From: a virus
Reading direction: 5' to 3' (one strand)
IMG/VR virus record: IMGVR_UViG_3300010370_000142
Span: 1 to 32,173 of that record
DNA length: 32,173 nt
Shown here: positions 1-6,259 of the stretch, in pieces
How positions within the stretch are numbered: position 1 is the first letter of the stretch
Layout: each line of letters opens with the position of its first letter
The notes under the pieces: generated by a model
The model's input: the letters and a program-made list of their open reading frames with translations, nothing else
Told to the model about the DNA's origin: nothing
Database searches by the model: none
Program-made: the position numbers and the translations under genes

Positions 1-298
1 ATCTTTCTGGTTGATATCTCTGTGCGTTTTTAACTTTTACTGAACTGGTTGAGTTTGGATAAATGTTATGAACGATTGCACCTGGATATTCATCTTGCAG
101 TTGTTCTGCAAGATCATTCTTACTCATCATCTTACCTTCAACTTCCATACGATAGATCTTACCCTGCCAAACTACATCTGCAATAAAAGATTCTTTGACT
201 GGTTCGGGTTGGGTTTCGGAACCATTGATGTAGAGATTTCCGTTGAAATCTCCAGAGATGTTAATACTTTCTGATAAAAATTGTTTAAAGGATTTCAT
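1..298 (-). CDS. Conserved hypothetical protein with W-x-G-K / YPG domain (3' part beyond window)
   Basis: The frame is open from the ATG at 298 to the window edge, so only the first 99 residues are seen. The protein starts MKSFKQFLSESINISGDF. Its centre (about residues 38-80) reads FIADVVWQGKIYRMEVEG followed by a helix-like stretch ending LQDEYPGAIVHNIYP. I know similar sequences from T4-like cyanophages near the terminase genes, without a known function. The start is chosen because its ATG shares one base with the stop of the 541-residue gene upstream (TAATG), the same junction type used by gp6 and gp14 here. The central domain is clearly related to residues about 369-414 of that 541-residue protein (same W-x-G-K-x-Y and ELQ-x-x-YPG spacing), so the two genes share a duplicated domain. 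No membrane segment or signal peptide is visible. Confidence 0.75.
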   Translation of the reverse strand, partial: MKSFKQFLSESINISGDFNGNLYINGSETQPEPVKESFIADVVWQGKIYRMEVEGKMMSKNDLAEQLQDEYPGAIVHNIYPNSTSSVKVKNAQRYQPER

Positions 299-1923
299 TA
301 GTTACAGTTCCAACGACGAAGGGCTTTGTTGATTCTGGAATCTGGATCTCTGGAAGTTTTTGCTGAAGTCAATTTTGACTTCATACCTTTCATTCTTCTG
401 CAAAAAGACTTACGACGTTCTGCTCTTTTACCAGAAGGATTTTTTTCAGTTACCGCAGTTTGTAATTTAGAACCTGGATTTTCTCTACGATATGCATTAA
501 CTGCTTTTTGACTTAAACCATCAGTCTTGTCTTTGCGATTGACTGATTGCCAATCTTCACTAAATTGAACTTGTTCTCCATATGGTTTCACGTATTTTTT
601 GGATGGGCCTAAAGATGCTGATGATCCACCTTGAGGACCAAATGCTTGAATTAATGGTTGACCCGGTTGAAGATCTGAAACAATATGATTTACTACAATT
701 GATCCTGGATAAACTTTTTGAAGTTCTGTATTAATTTCTTTACGACTTGGAATTTTTACTTGAGGGAAAAACATTTTTAAAGAATAATATTTCCCTCTCC
801 AACTTAACGTTATCATCACAACATTACCAGTTTGTGCTTGTAAACGGGTTGCTTCTTTGATCTGTGATTTAAATCCTTTAATTGGTTCCGGTTTAATTAC
901 ATCAATTACTTCTGCAAAAGTATTTCCATTTGCATCTTGTATGGTAATTTCTTCAGACTTATTTCCCCAATTTGAAGCACCTGCTTTGCGACACTTCACA
1001 AGAGCACCAGATGCATAAGCAGAAGGCCAAACCCTATATCTTGATTTTACTTTATGGTAACATGCATCTTTCTTTCCACTACTTTTACCTTTAATGTCTT
1101 CTTCAGACATTGCTTCTTCTGGAACACAATTAGGAACAACTTTTTTTCCCTTCTTTTTCATTCCAACCTGTTTATATCCAGACCAACATGCTTCATCTAC
1201 ATCATGTTCACCACTATCAATATAGTCGGCAGCAGTGTCCAAGTAATCTGCTGCTTTAGTAATTTTTGATTGTACCCATGCCTCAATATTTCCTTCACCT
1301 TTCATTTTTTTCTTCAGTCTTTGGGCAGCATTAATAATTGTGGCAATTTCAGATCTAGCCATTGAGTACTCGTGGTCTTTTGCTTCTTTCATTTCTTTCT
1401 TTGGTTTATCTGTCGAAACATAAGTTGGTTTAGATGCACCAGATTTTTGTTGTTGTCCTGGATCTGCTGCTTTTTTTCTTCCGGAAGCAGAACGCCTTTC
1501 TGCTGGCGTCATACTTGCTCTTTTTTCGGAAGAAACGCACTTTGGAGTTCCTTCTCCAGGTTCGTCACTTGCACAAGTACCACCAGTTACGACATTTACC
1601 CAACCAGGTTTTCCATCTTTCGATTTCGAAGATTTAAACCATTTGTGCAAAGAACCTTCATATGCAAGACCTCTCTTTGTATGCTTAACTTCTCCCTTAT
1701 ATTTTGACATCATTTTTTTTGTGATTGCCGTACTTGTTGGCGGCAATTCATCCGGAATTTTTTTATTTGGATTGTCATATATATCCACATCACCATCATT
1801 GTCACGATCAACATAATGAACTGTTGTATCGTGAACTATGTGCTTTAAATCAACATTAGGGTCCAACGGATGTTGTTTTCCTTTTAAATGTGGTGTTTTA
1901 TGGGAGAACTTAATTTTTTTCAT
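298..1923 (-). CDS. 541-residue mosaic protein of small cyanophage/algal-virus-type domains
   Basis: A soluble, lysine-rich protein built from separable pieces. Residues 39-50 (DRDNDGDVDIYD) look like a Ca2+-binding thrombospondin-3 or EF-hand-type loop. Residues about 85-172 (EGSLHKWFKSSKSKDGKPGW, Cys117, Cys129, MTPAERRSASGRKKAADPG) resemble DUF5872. Residues 186-240 form a likely helical segment (IEAWVQSKITKAADYLDTAA). Residues 244-270 carry a CWSGYKQVG...NC motif. Residues 283-323 carry DACYHKVKSRYRVWPSAYAS and CRKAGASNWGNK. Residues 369-425 repeat the W-x-G-K/YPG domain of the neighbouring gene. Residues 456-540 (DWQSVNRKDKTDGL, SFCRRMKGMKSKLTSAKT, ALRRWNC) resemble DUF6321. The family names are from memory. 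No enzyme active site is seen. Its place between gp16 and the expected gp17 and its basic character allow a guess at a DNA- or capsid-associated protein, but that is only inference. The start overlaps the preceding 55-residue gene. Confidence 0.85.
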   Translation of the reverse strand: MKKIKFSHKTPHLKGKQHPLDPNVDLKHIVHDTTVHYVDRDNDGDVDIYDNPNKKIPDELPPTSTAITKKMMSKYKGEVKHTKRGLAYEGSLHKWFKSSKSKDGKPGWVNVVTGGTCASDEPGEGTPKCVSSEKRASMTPAERRSASGRKKAADPGQQQKSGASKPTYVSTDKPKKEMKEAKDHEYSMARSEIATIINAAQRLKKKMKGEGNIEAWVQSKITKAADYLDTAADYIDSGEHDVDEACWSGYKQVGMKKKGKKVVPNCVPEEAMSEEDIKGKSSGKKDACYHKVKSRYRVWPSAYASGALVKCRKAGASNWGNKSEEITIQDANGNTFAEVIDVIKPEPIKGFKSQIKEATRLQAQTGNVVMITLSWRGKYYSLKMFFPQVKIPSRKEINTELQKVYPGSIVVNHIVSDLQPGQPLIQAFGPQGGSSASLGPSKKYVKPYGEQVQFSEDWQSVNRKDKTDGLSQKAVNAYRRENPGSKLQTAVTEKNPSGKRAERRKSFCRRMKGMKSKLTSAKTSRDPDSRINKALRRWNCN

Positions 1924-2077
1924 TCAATTGGTTTTGATTTAGTTTCTTCGCCTTTTGCTCTTTTTTTTTTCTTCCCGCACAATGAGCACGTTGAGAAAAT
2001 CCTTTGGGATTAGAGCAATCAATACTCTTTTTATATTTATTGCTCCACTCTTCTTGAAAATCTTTAAATGTTTTCAT
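1910..2077 (-). CDS. Small basic Cys/His protein, DCSNPKGFSQRAHC motif (55 aa)
   Basis: The frame from the ATG at 2077 encodes 55 residues: MKTFKDFQEEW..., then IDCSNPKGFSQRAHCAGRKK, then a lysine/glutamine-rich tail. I remember the C-x-NPKGFSQ-x-AHC-x-GRKK motif from small proteins of T4-like cyanophages; the two Cys and one His could bind metal, but the function is unknown. The start lies 14 bases inside the end of gp16, and the stop is 14 bases inside the 541-residue gene. A run of ten A (1961-1970) encodes the RKKK stretch. Read as printed, the tail is KEQKAKKLNQNQLNEKN. With one extra A, or a -1 shift, it becomes KRAKGEETKSKPIE with a TGA at 1920-1922 that forms a clean ATGA overlap with the next gene. 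The true C-terminus is therefore uncertain. No clear ribosome binding site is visible. Confidence 0.7.
   Translation of the reverse strand: MKTFKDFQEEWSNKYKKSIDCSNPKGFSQRAHCAGRKKKEQKAKKLNQNQLNEKN
1961..1970 (-). other. A10 slippery run (possible frameshift or sequencing-error site)
   Basis: Ten consecutive A residues on the coding strand inside the basic patch of the 55-residue gene. A shift of one base here (a -1 ribosomal shift, an extra A added by RNA polymerase, or an assembly error) changes the C-terminus from 16 residues ending NEKN to a tail ending TKSKPIE and moves the stop so that it overlaps the next start codon as ATGA. The sequence alone does not tell which product is made. Confidence 0.45.
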
Positions 2078-2498
2078 TTTGAGTTTGTTGCTTTAAAAGT
2101 TTTGAAAGTTCTGCTGTTGATCCAACAAATAATGCATTTGTAACGTTTGTTGGACCTCTGACTTGTTTATCTTCTTCAACTTCTTTGAGTTTCTTCTGCA
2201 AATCCATTAACTTATCAGTTGCATCAGCAACATTTTTAATTAACTGTCCTGCAACTTCATATGCCCTTGGCATTTCACTTTCTTGTGCCAATTCAAGAAT
2301 TCCATTAATTGCTTCTTGACCTTTTTCTATAATTGAGTATAAATTTCCTCTTGTATATTCATAATCCTTTTTAATATCTTCTGATGATGAAGATATTTTT
2401 TCTATAGTCTTATCAACGGATAGTTTTTCTGAAGACACTATTTCTCCAGTTACGTTAAAAGTGTCATTTAAGTCATCAAATTTTTTTGTCATTTTCAT
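2064..2498 (-). CDS. gp16: Small terminase subunit gp16
   Basis: DNA-packaging recognition and regulatory subunit that works with the large terminase gp17 at the prohead portal. It has 144 residues against 164 in T4. The acidic N-terminus is followed by DYEYTRGNLYSIIEKGQEA (about residues 45-63), matching the [20 protein letters not shown] region of T4 gp16. Next come SEMPRAYEVAGQLI and a long helix with the ATDKLMDLQKKLKEVEED coiled-coil heptads, equivalent to the T4 central oligomerisation domain. The C-terminal NVTNALFVGSTAEL matches T4 NIQNATVFMGSPTEL. The ATG overlaps the gp15 stop (ATGA); a second in-frame ATG two codons later is an equally possible start. In T4 gp17 follows directly, whereas here at least three other genes intervene. 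Confidence 0.93.
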   Translation of the reverse strand: MKMTKKFDDLNDTFNVTGEIVSSEKLSVDKTIEKISSSSEDIKKDYEYTRGNLYSIIEKGQEAINGILELAQESEMPRAYEVAGQLIKNVADATDKLMDLQKKLKEVEEDKQVRGPTNVTNALFVGSTAELSKLLKQQTQNENI

Positions 2499-3496
2499 GA
2501 AACCACACCACTAAATCCAAAGTCATCGCCTTCTTCAACTAAAGCATTATCTGCCGTTGTGATTGATTTAACTTCAGCTCCAGCAACGTGCGCTGTAATT
2601 TGAGTTGAGTCTCTTCCTCTTTCTACTAAAAGTTTATTTCCAGTTATTGATTTTACATAAATTTCTTCACCTTCAATGTCCAAATACACACCTTGAGTAA
2701 TTTCAGATCCGCTATTCACTTCAAATACAGTATCTGTAGCAGAAACGTCGGCAGATAGGTTAGTTAATACAGTTCCTGTATAATTCTTAATTGCTCTTGG
2801 TTCAACAGAATAACGCAAATCTCTTGCGGAAAGTTGAGATTGTTCTCCAGCAATGAGAGTAACAGTTGACTTCTTGATAATATCTTTGTTGGCAGAAGAT
2901 ACGGGACCAAAGAGATAAGTCTTTGCAGTAAATCTTAAAGTATAAATTAATGCTCTTCTTGTGGTATAATCACCTTCGTAGTCATCTTGCATTGTGATGT
3001 TATCCAAATTCACTGCAACATCTCTTTTTTCAGCCATGCTTGAAACTAAATCAACTGTAAGGCTATAATGTGGTTGAAAATACGGCAAAATTTGTTCTAT
3101 TATTTGAAGTGCGTCATCATTCAACTTGCAAATAATAGACAATTCAAAAATCATATTATATGGAACTGGCATGTATGACTTTTTAAAGTCTGTTCCATCA
3201 TTTGGATTTGTAGTTAAAAAAGTTTGAGTTGTGGTAACCTTTCTTGAAGAATCGTAATTAACTCCTGTTAACTCAAATGACATTCTTGGCAGTGTAATTT
3301 GAGTTGATTTGTTTAAATCTGGAGATTGCTCTAAACGTGCCAGAAATTTTTGAGTTGGACCATATGCTAAAGGAACTTTTATAATACTAGTAATATTTCC
3401 AGAGGAATCTACCTTTCTTATAGAAATATCATTGAATAATGATCCAAAAGCAATTACAGTTTTTCTAAAAATTTCGTGATAAAAATACTCAAACAT
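2495..3496 (-). CDS. gp15: Tail sheath terminator / tail completion protein gp15
   Basis: Forms the hexameric ring that caps the tail tube and contractile sheath and joins the tail to the neck. Residues 1-200 follow T4 gp15 closely: MFEYFYHEIFRKTVIAFGSLF (T4 MFGYFYNSSFRRYATLMGDLF), VPLAYGPTQKFLARL, TLPRMSFELTGVNYD, PVPYNMIFELSI, and above all QIIEQILPYFQPH, which is nearly identical to T4 (QIVEQILPYFQPH), then RRALIYTLRFTAKTYLFGP. It is 333 residues against 272 in T4. The extra C-terminal part (about 240-312) is a module with the pattern VNSGSEIT-GVYLDIEGEEIYV-...-LLVERGRDST-...-AHVAGAEV, also recognisable in the two giant proteins of this window. The downstream gene overlaps by four bases. 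Confidence 0.95.
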   Translation of the reverse strand: MFEYFYHEIFRKTVIAFGSLFNDISIRKVDSSGNITSIIKVPLAYGPTQKFLARLEQSPDLNKSTQITLPRMSFELTGVNYDSSRKVTTTQTFLTTNPNDGTDFKKSYMPVPYNMIFELSIICKLNDDALQIIEQILPYFQPHYSLTVDLVSSMAEKRDVAVNLDNITMQDDYEGDYTTRRALIYTLRFTAKTYLFGPVSSANKDIIKKSTVTLIAGEQSQLSARDLRYSVEPRAIKNYTGTVLTNLSADVSATDTVFEVNSGSEITQGVYLDIEGEEIYVKSITGNKLLVERGRDSTQITAHVAGAEVKSITTADNALVEEGDDFGFSGVVS

Positions 3497-3521
3497 TTTA
3501 TTATTAAATTTTAGATTTAAC

Positions 3522-3529
3522 TATTTAAC
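3522..3529 (-). promoter_or_regulatory. Weak late-promoter-like element before gp15
   Basis: GTTAAATA on the coding strand, 25 bases before the gp15 start, in the 44-base gap after gp14. It differs from the NATAAATA pattern at one position and the whole gap is A/T-rich, so chance is a real possibility. Confidence 0.3.
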
Positions 3530-3540
3530 ACATCTAGAAT

Positions 3541-4983
3541 TTATGGCATTCCAAATGGGTTTGTTTCTGTAAAATCAATTATGGAATCTGATGCAATTTC
3601 AATGTTATCGTTATCAGCATATCCATCATTGGTTGCAAAGGTATCTATTATTCTTATAACTCTTGATGCTCCAGATTTCGATCCAACTACTCTGTCACCA
3701 ACTACAAAGACCCCAGAAACATTTGAAATTTGCAATTCATTTGTTACAGAATTCCAACTTCTTACTCTTGCAGTTACACCACTGGATGATCCCGTAATTA
3801 TTTCATTAAATACAAAGTCTCCATATGAAGTTGATCCGACTCCAACGTTATTAATTACAATTGATGGAGCAATGCTGTAACCAAGTCCAGCGTTTGTAAT
3901 TCTTATTGATGTGATAGTTCCAGCAGAACTTACTACAGCAGTTGCAGCTGCTGACACAGTTGCAACTCCAGATAAAAATACCTCATTTGTAAATGATACG
4001 GATGGGGAAGAAACATATCCTCCACCACCGTTTGTAATTGCAATCGTTCCTAAAACACCATTACCTATTGATGCTGTAGCAGCTGCTCCCGATCCACCTC
4101 CACCAATAAATCTGATGGTTGGGACTGATGTATATCCATAACCGCTGTTTACAAGTGGAGCACTTTGAACTGACTTGCGATTTGGATCAATGTTGCTGTT
4201 ACAAACAACAACTCCAGAAATAAGTTGAGCAGTTGCTATTCCTGTAAGACCACCAGTTGGTGCAGAAGATATAGCTACTCTTGGCGCAGTAAGATAACCT
4301 CCACCCCTATTTGTTACCGTAATAAATCTTATTCCACCATTGACAATGTTTACTGTTGCTGTTGCTGATGATGCAGTTCCAACAAGAGTTAATTTTTGAA
4401 TTGCTCCAACAATTATTGGATCAGTATCATTATCATCTCCTGGAGTTGGTTCTAAAGTATCATCAATTTCATCAATACTAGTATCAATAATTTCATCTTC
4501 ATAACGAAATAATTCACATCTCAATTCATAAGTATAGTTTCCCTGGAGTTGGTAAAATGGTTTTTCATGCTCAACGTATTTTATTTCAAATAATCTATCG
4601 CCCAATGGAAAATAAACCAAATCACCTTCTTTTGGTCTGGTGTATAATTTAATATTGCTTTGATTTTTTATAAGTGGGGAAATATAAGTCTCAAATCTTT
4701 CTCTTGATATGGTAATTGTCAATTCATTTAAAGCTTGAATTCCAAATTTGGAAAGAATGGTTGGATTATTTCCATATCCATCATAATTTTCAACATATGC
4801 TTCAATTGGATATGCATTATCAAATTTTGATTCTATTAATTCCCTTATGACTGTTTTTTCGGTGATATACTTTCTTGGCAAATAATAAACTTCAACACCA
4901 TACATTCTCAACTGTTCGTTAATAAGATCTTGAACTAAACCTTGTTCAGTTTTTGATCCTTGAAGGAAAAAGGGGTTTAACAT
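3541..4983 (-). CDS. gp14: Neck protein gp14 with large GGxGY-repeat insertion
   Basis: Head-completion/neck protein needed for joining heads to tails. Residues 1-165 match T4 gp14: MLNPFF, LINEQLRMYGVEVYYLPRKY (T4 MRGVECYYVPREY), YVENYDGYGNN, SKFGIQALNELTITISRERF, RPKEGDLVYFPLGDRLFEI (T4 KEGDLIYFPMDNSLFEI) and KPFYQLQGNYTYEL. The last residues TETNPFGMP correspond to the NPFG-type ending of the family. It has 480 residues against 256 in T4. The difference is an insertion at about residues 195-447 that holds four GGxGY repeats (near 217-237, 278-296, 311-330, 357-377) and one SGA module (395-447, SGSSSGVTARVRSW ... GDRVVGSKSGASRV). The insertion probably forms a beta-rich decoration on the neck (inference). 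The start ATG shares a base with the gp13 stop (TAATG). Confidence 0.94.
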   Translation of the reverse strand: MLNPFFLQGSKTEQGLVQDLINEQLRMYGVEVYYLPRKYITEKTVIRELIESKFDNAYPIEAYVENYDGYGNNPTILSKFGIQALNELTITISRERFETYISPLIKNQSNIKLYTRPKEGDLVYFPLGDRLFEIKYVEHEKPFYQLQGNYTYELRCELFRYEDEIIDTSIDEIDDTLEPTPGDDNDTDPIIVGAIQKLTLVGTASSATATVNIVNGGIRFITVTNRGGGYLTAPRVAISSAPTGGLTGIATAQLISGVVVCNSNIDPNRKSVQSAPLVNSGYGYTSVPTIRFIGGGGSGAAATASIGNGVLGTIAITNGGGGYVSSPSVSFTNEVFLSGVATVSAAATAVVSSAGTITSIRITNAGLGYSIAPSIVINNVGVGSTSYGDFVFNEIITGSSSGVTARVRSWNSVTNELQISNVSGVFVVGDRVVGSKSGASRVIRIIDTFATNDGYADNDNIEIASDSIIDFTETNPFGMP

Positions 4984-5828
4984 TAGCCTATCATGTCAAG
5001 TGGTGGAAGTTCGTAACTATTTGACATTTTTTCCATTAAAATATCAATTTCTCTTTGAGCATCCTCATATATTTGTCTTCCATTAAGTTCTACGCCGCCA
5101 GGGAGTTTTACTCCTTGAAACTTAATAAGATTTTGTCCCCATTGTTTTTTAATCAATGAAGTTAAATATTGCTTTAAAAATGAATCATTCCAAACCCTAG
5201 AGTAATCATTTGGGTCTAAAATTGCATAACAATCAATGATAATATAGTCTTCCACACTAACAGATGACCAATCAATATCAAGATAAAGTCTATCCTGGCG
5301 TTTGTTAAATCTTATTTGCTTTTGGGTATTTAATAAAAAGTCCAGGTCTTCAAGATATGTTTTTACCATAGCGTAACTTAAGAGTTCAATTGTTCCCCAA
5401 TAATAAATATCGTTCAAAAACAATTGGTACTTAACACTAAACATATTATTTGTGATAGTATTAGAACCATCAAATCTAAAAATTTTATTGACTCCAATTA
5501 CGGATGGAGGCACTTGCAAATAGTTGCTATTTTCTTCAAAAGTGAATGTTGTTGTTATTCCAGCAATAGTTGTAGTTGCAGTTGTAGTTGCAATACCAAC
5601 AGGATTGTTTCCTCCTCTTGCTCTTCCTCTATCAATATCTGCTTGAGTTAATTTATATTTAAAAAATGCGGGATAAACACCATCAAAATGTCTTTCCTGA
5701 AAAAATTGAACTGCATCATCAACTAAATCATCTATTTGCTCATCTGCAACATTAATTTCTAAAACTGGCGCACCAAGTTTTCTTTTACAATAATCTATTA
5801 ACTCTTGCCTTGTGTTTGGTTGCGCCAT
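4983..5828 (-). CDS. gp13: Neck protein gp13
   Basis: Head-completion protein that binds below the portal and carries gp14. It has 281 residues, close to T4 gp13 (309). Features typical of cyanophage gp13 are the N-terminus QELIDYCKRKLGAPVLEINV, the pair DDLVDDAVQFFQERHFDGV and KYKLTQADIDRGRA, and the C-terminal KKQWGQNLIKFQGVKLPGGV. The N-terminal residues (about 5-45) look like the helical gp6/DUF3199-type head-tail connector fold; the later WNDSFLKQYLTSLIKKQWG segment is helical. A Thr-rich insert (ATTTATTTIAGITTTFTF, about residues 80-97) is unusual and could be a surface loop. The start is the first ATG after a late-promoter-like element and a GAGG at 5842-5845, about 13 bases upstream. 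Assignment is from family memory and synteny with gp14-gp15-gp16. Confidence 0.88.
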   Translation of the reverse strand: MAQPNTRQELIDYCKRKLGAPVLEINVADEQIDDLVDDAVQFFQERHFDGVYPAFFKYKLTQADIDRGRARGGNNPVGIATTTATTTIAGITTTFTFEENSNYLQVPPSVIGVNKIFRFDGSNTITNNMFSVKYQLFLNDIYYWGTIELLSYAMVKTYLEDLDFLLNTQKQIRFNKRQDRLYLDIDWSSVSVEDYIIIDCYAILDPNDYSRVWNDSFLKQYLTSLIKKQWGQNLIKFQGVKLPGGVELNGRQIYEDAQREIDILMEKMSNSYELPPLDMIG

Positions 5829-5849
5829 TTTAATTTTGTTCCCTCAAAA

Positions 5850-5857
5850 TATTTATG
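5850..5857 (-). promoter_or_regulatory. T4-type late promoter upstream of gp13
   Basis: CATAAATA on the coding strand, a perfect match to NATAAATA (T4 late consensus TATAAATA, read by the phage sigma gp55 with the sliding clamp). It lies 21 bases before the gp13 ATG in a 42-base non-coding gap, the same arrangement as before gp8 and gp25. Confidence 0.6.
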
Positions 5858-5870
5858 GAATGGTGGTTTA

Positions 5871-6044
5871 TTATAATTTGGCTAAATCTGCAACAACTTC
5901 TTGTTGTTTTAAGTATAATTTGCAGTAGCATTTTGCTACATTTCTCAAAGTATCTAAATCTTCAATTTCGTCTACTTCAGAACAAAATTTAAAGAACTCA
6001 AAACTTTTTGATAAATTTTTAAGTTCTATTTCATTATGATCCAT
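5871..6044 (-). CDS. Small hypothetical protein, CKLYLKQQE motif (57 aa)
   Basis: The frame from the ATG at 6044 encodes 57 residues: MDHNEIELKNLSKSFEFFKF, then an acidic stretch (EVDEIEDLDTLRNVAK), then CYCKLYLKQQEVVADLAKL. It looks all-helical and acidic. The start is supported by a strong AAGGAG eight bases upstream (6053-6058), the best ribosome binding site in this half of the window. The gene overlaps the end of the 74-residue gene by 11 bases. The function is not recognised. Its place just before gp13 in a late structural operon suggests an assembly or virion role, but nothing in the sequence proves it. Confidence 0.75.
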   Translation of the reverse strand: MDHNEIELKNLSKSFEFFKFCSEVDEIEDLDTLRNVAKCYCKLYLKQQEVVADLAKL

Positions 6045-6258
6045 TTACCAAACTCCTTAATAGGTTTTTAATTTCATCTAGGTCATTTTTCATATTAGCG
6101 AGATCGGACTCAAGAGATTGTACTTTTTCAATTTCTTCATTTTTTTTGTCTCTTTTAGAGATATACTCTTGATATTCTGTCATGTTTGTGTTAATAATAG
6201 AATTGGTTCTTGGATCTCTTTTTAAATGATTGTGACCCTCTACAGAGATATAGTCCAT
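6034..6258 (-). CDS. Small conserved hypothetical protein, VEGHNHLKRDPRT motif with C-terminal coiled coil (74 aa)
   Basis: Seventy-four residues: MDYISVEGHNHLKRDPRTNS, then IINTNMTEYQEYISKRDKKN, then a heptad-like helix VQSLESDLANMKNDLDEIKN ending LLRSLVNGS. I remember small proteins with an N-terminal (V)EGH-x-x-L-x-RD-x-x-(T/S) motif and a C-terminal IKNLL helix from most T4-like cyanophages, without an assigned function. The ATG at 6258 is one base after the stop of the 2833-residue gene, which supports coupled translation. A longer reading would need a TTG at 6273 inside that gene and is not preferred. The coiled coil suggests a small trimer or dimer, perhaps a fibre- or neck-associated assembly factor; that is inference. 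Confidence 0.82.
   Translation of the reverse strand: MDYISVEGHNHLKRDPRTNSIINTNMTEYQEYISKRDKKNEEIEKVQSLESDLANMKNDLDEIKNLLRSLVNGS
6053..6058 (-). promoter_or_regulatory. Shine-Dalgarno AAGGAG for the 57-residue gene
   Basis: AAGGAG with an eight-base spacer to the ATG at 6044. It sits inside the 3' end of the 74-residue gene and decides the start of this short gene. Confidence 0.7.
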
Positions 6259-6259
6259 T

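Noticed and set aside
2034-2041. AATAAATA inside the 55-residue gene as a promoter for the 541-residue gene
   Set aside because: It is about 110 bases from the next start, unlike the 18-21 bases of the three intergenic elements, and is part of a lysine-rich coding stretch. It is not excluded, only unsupported.
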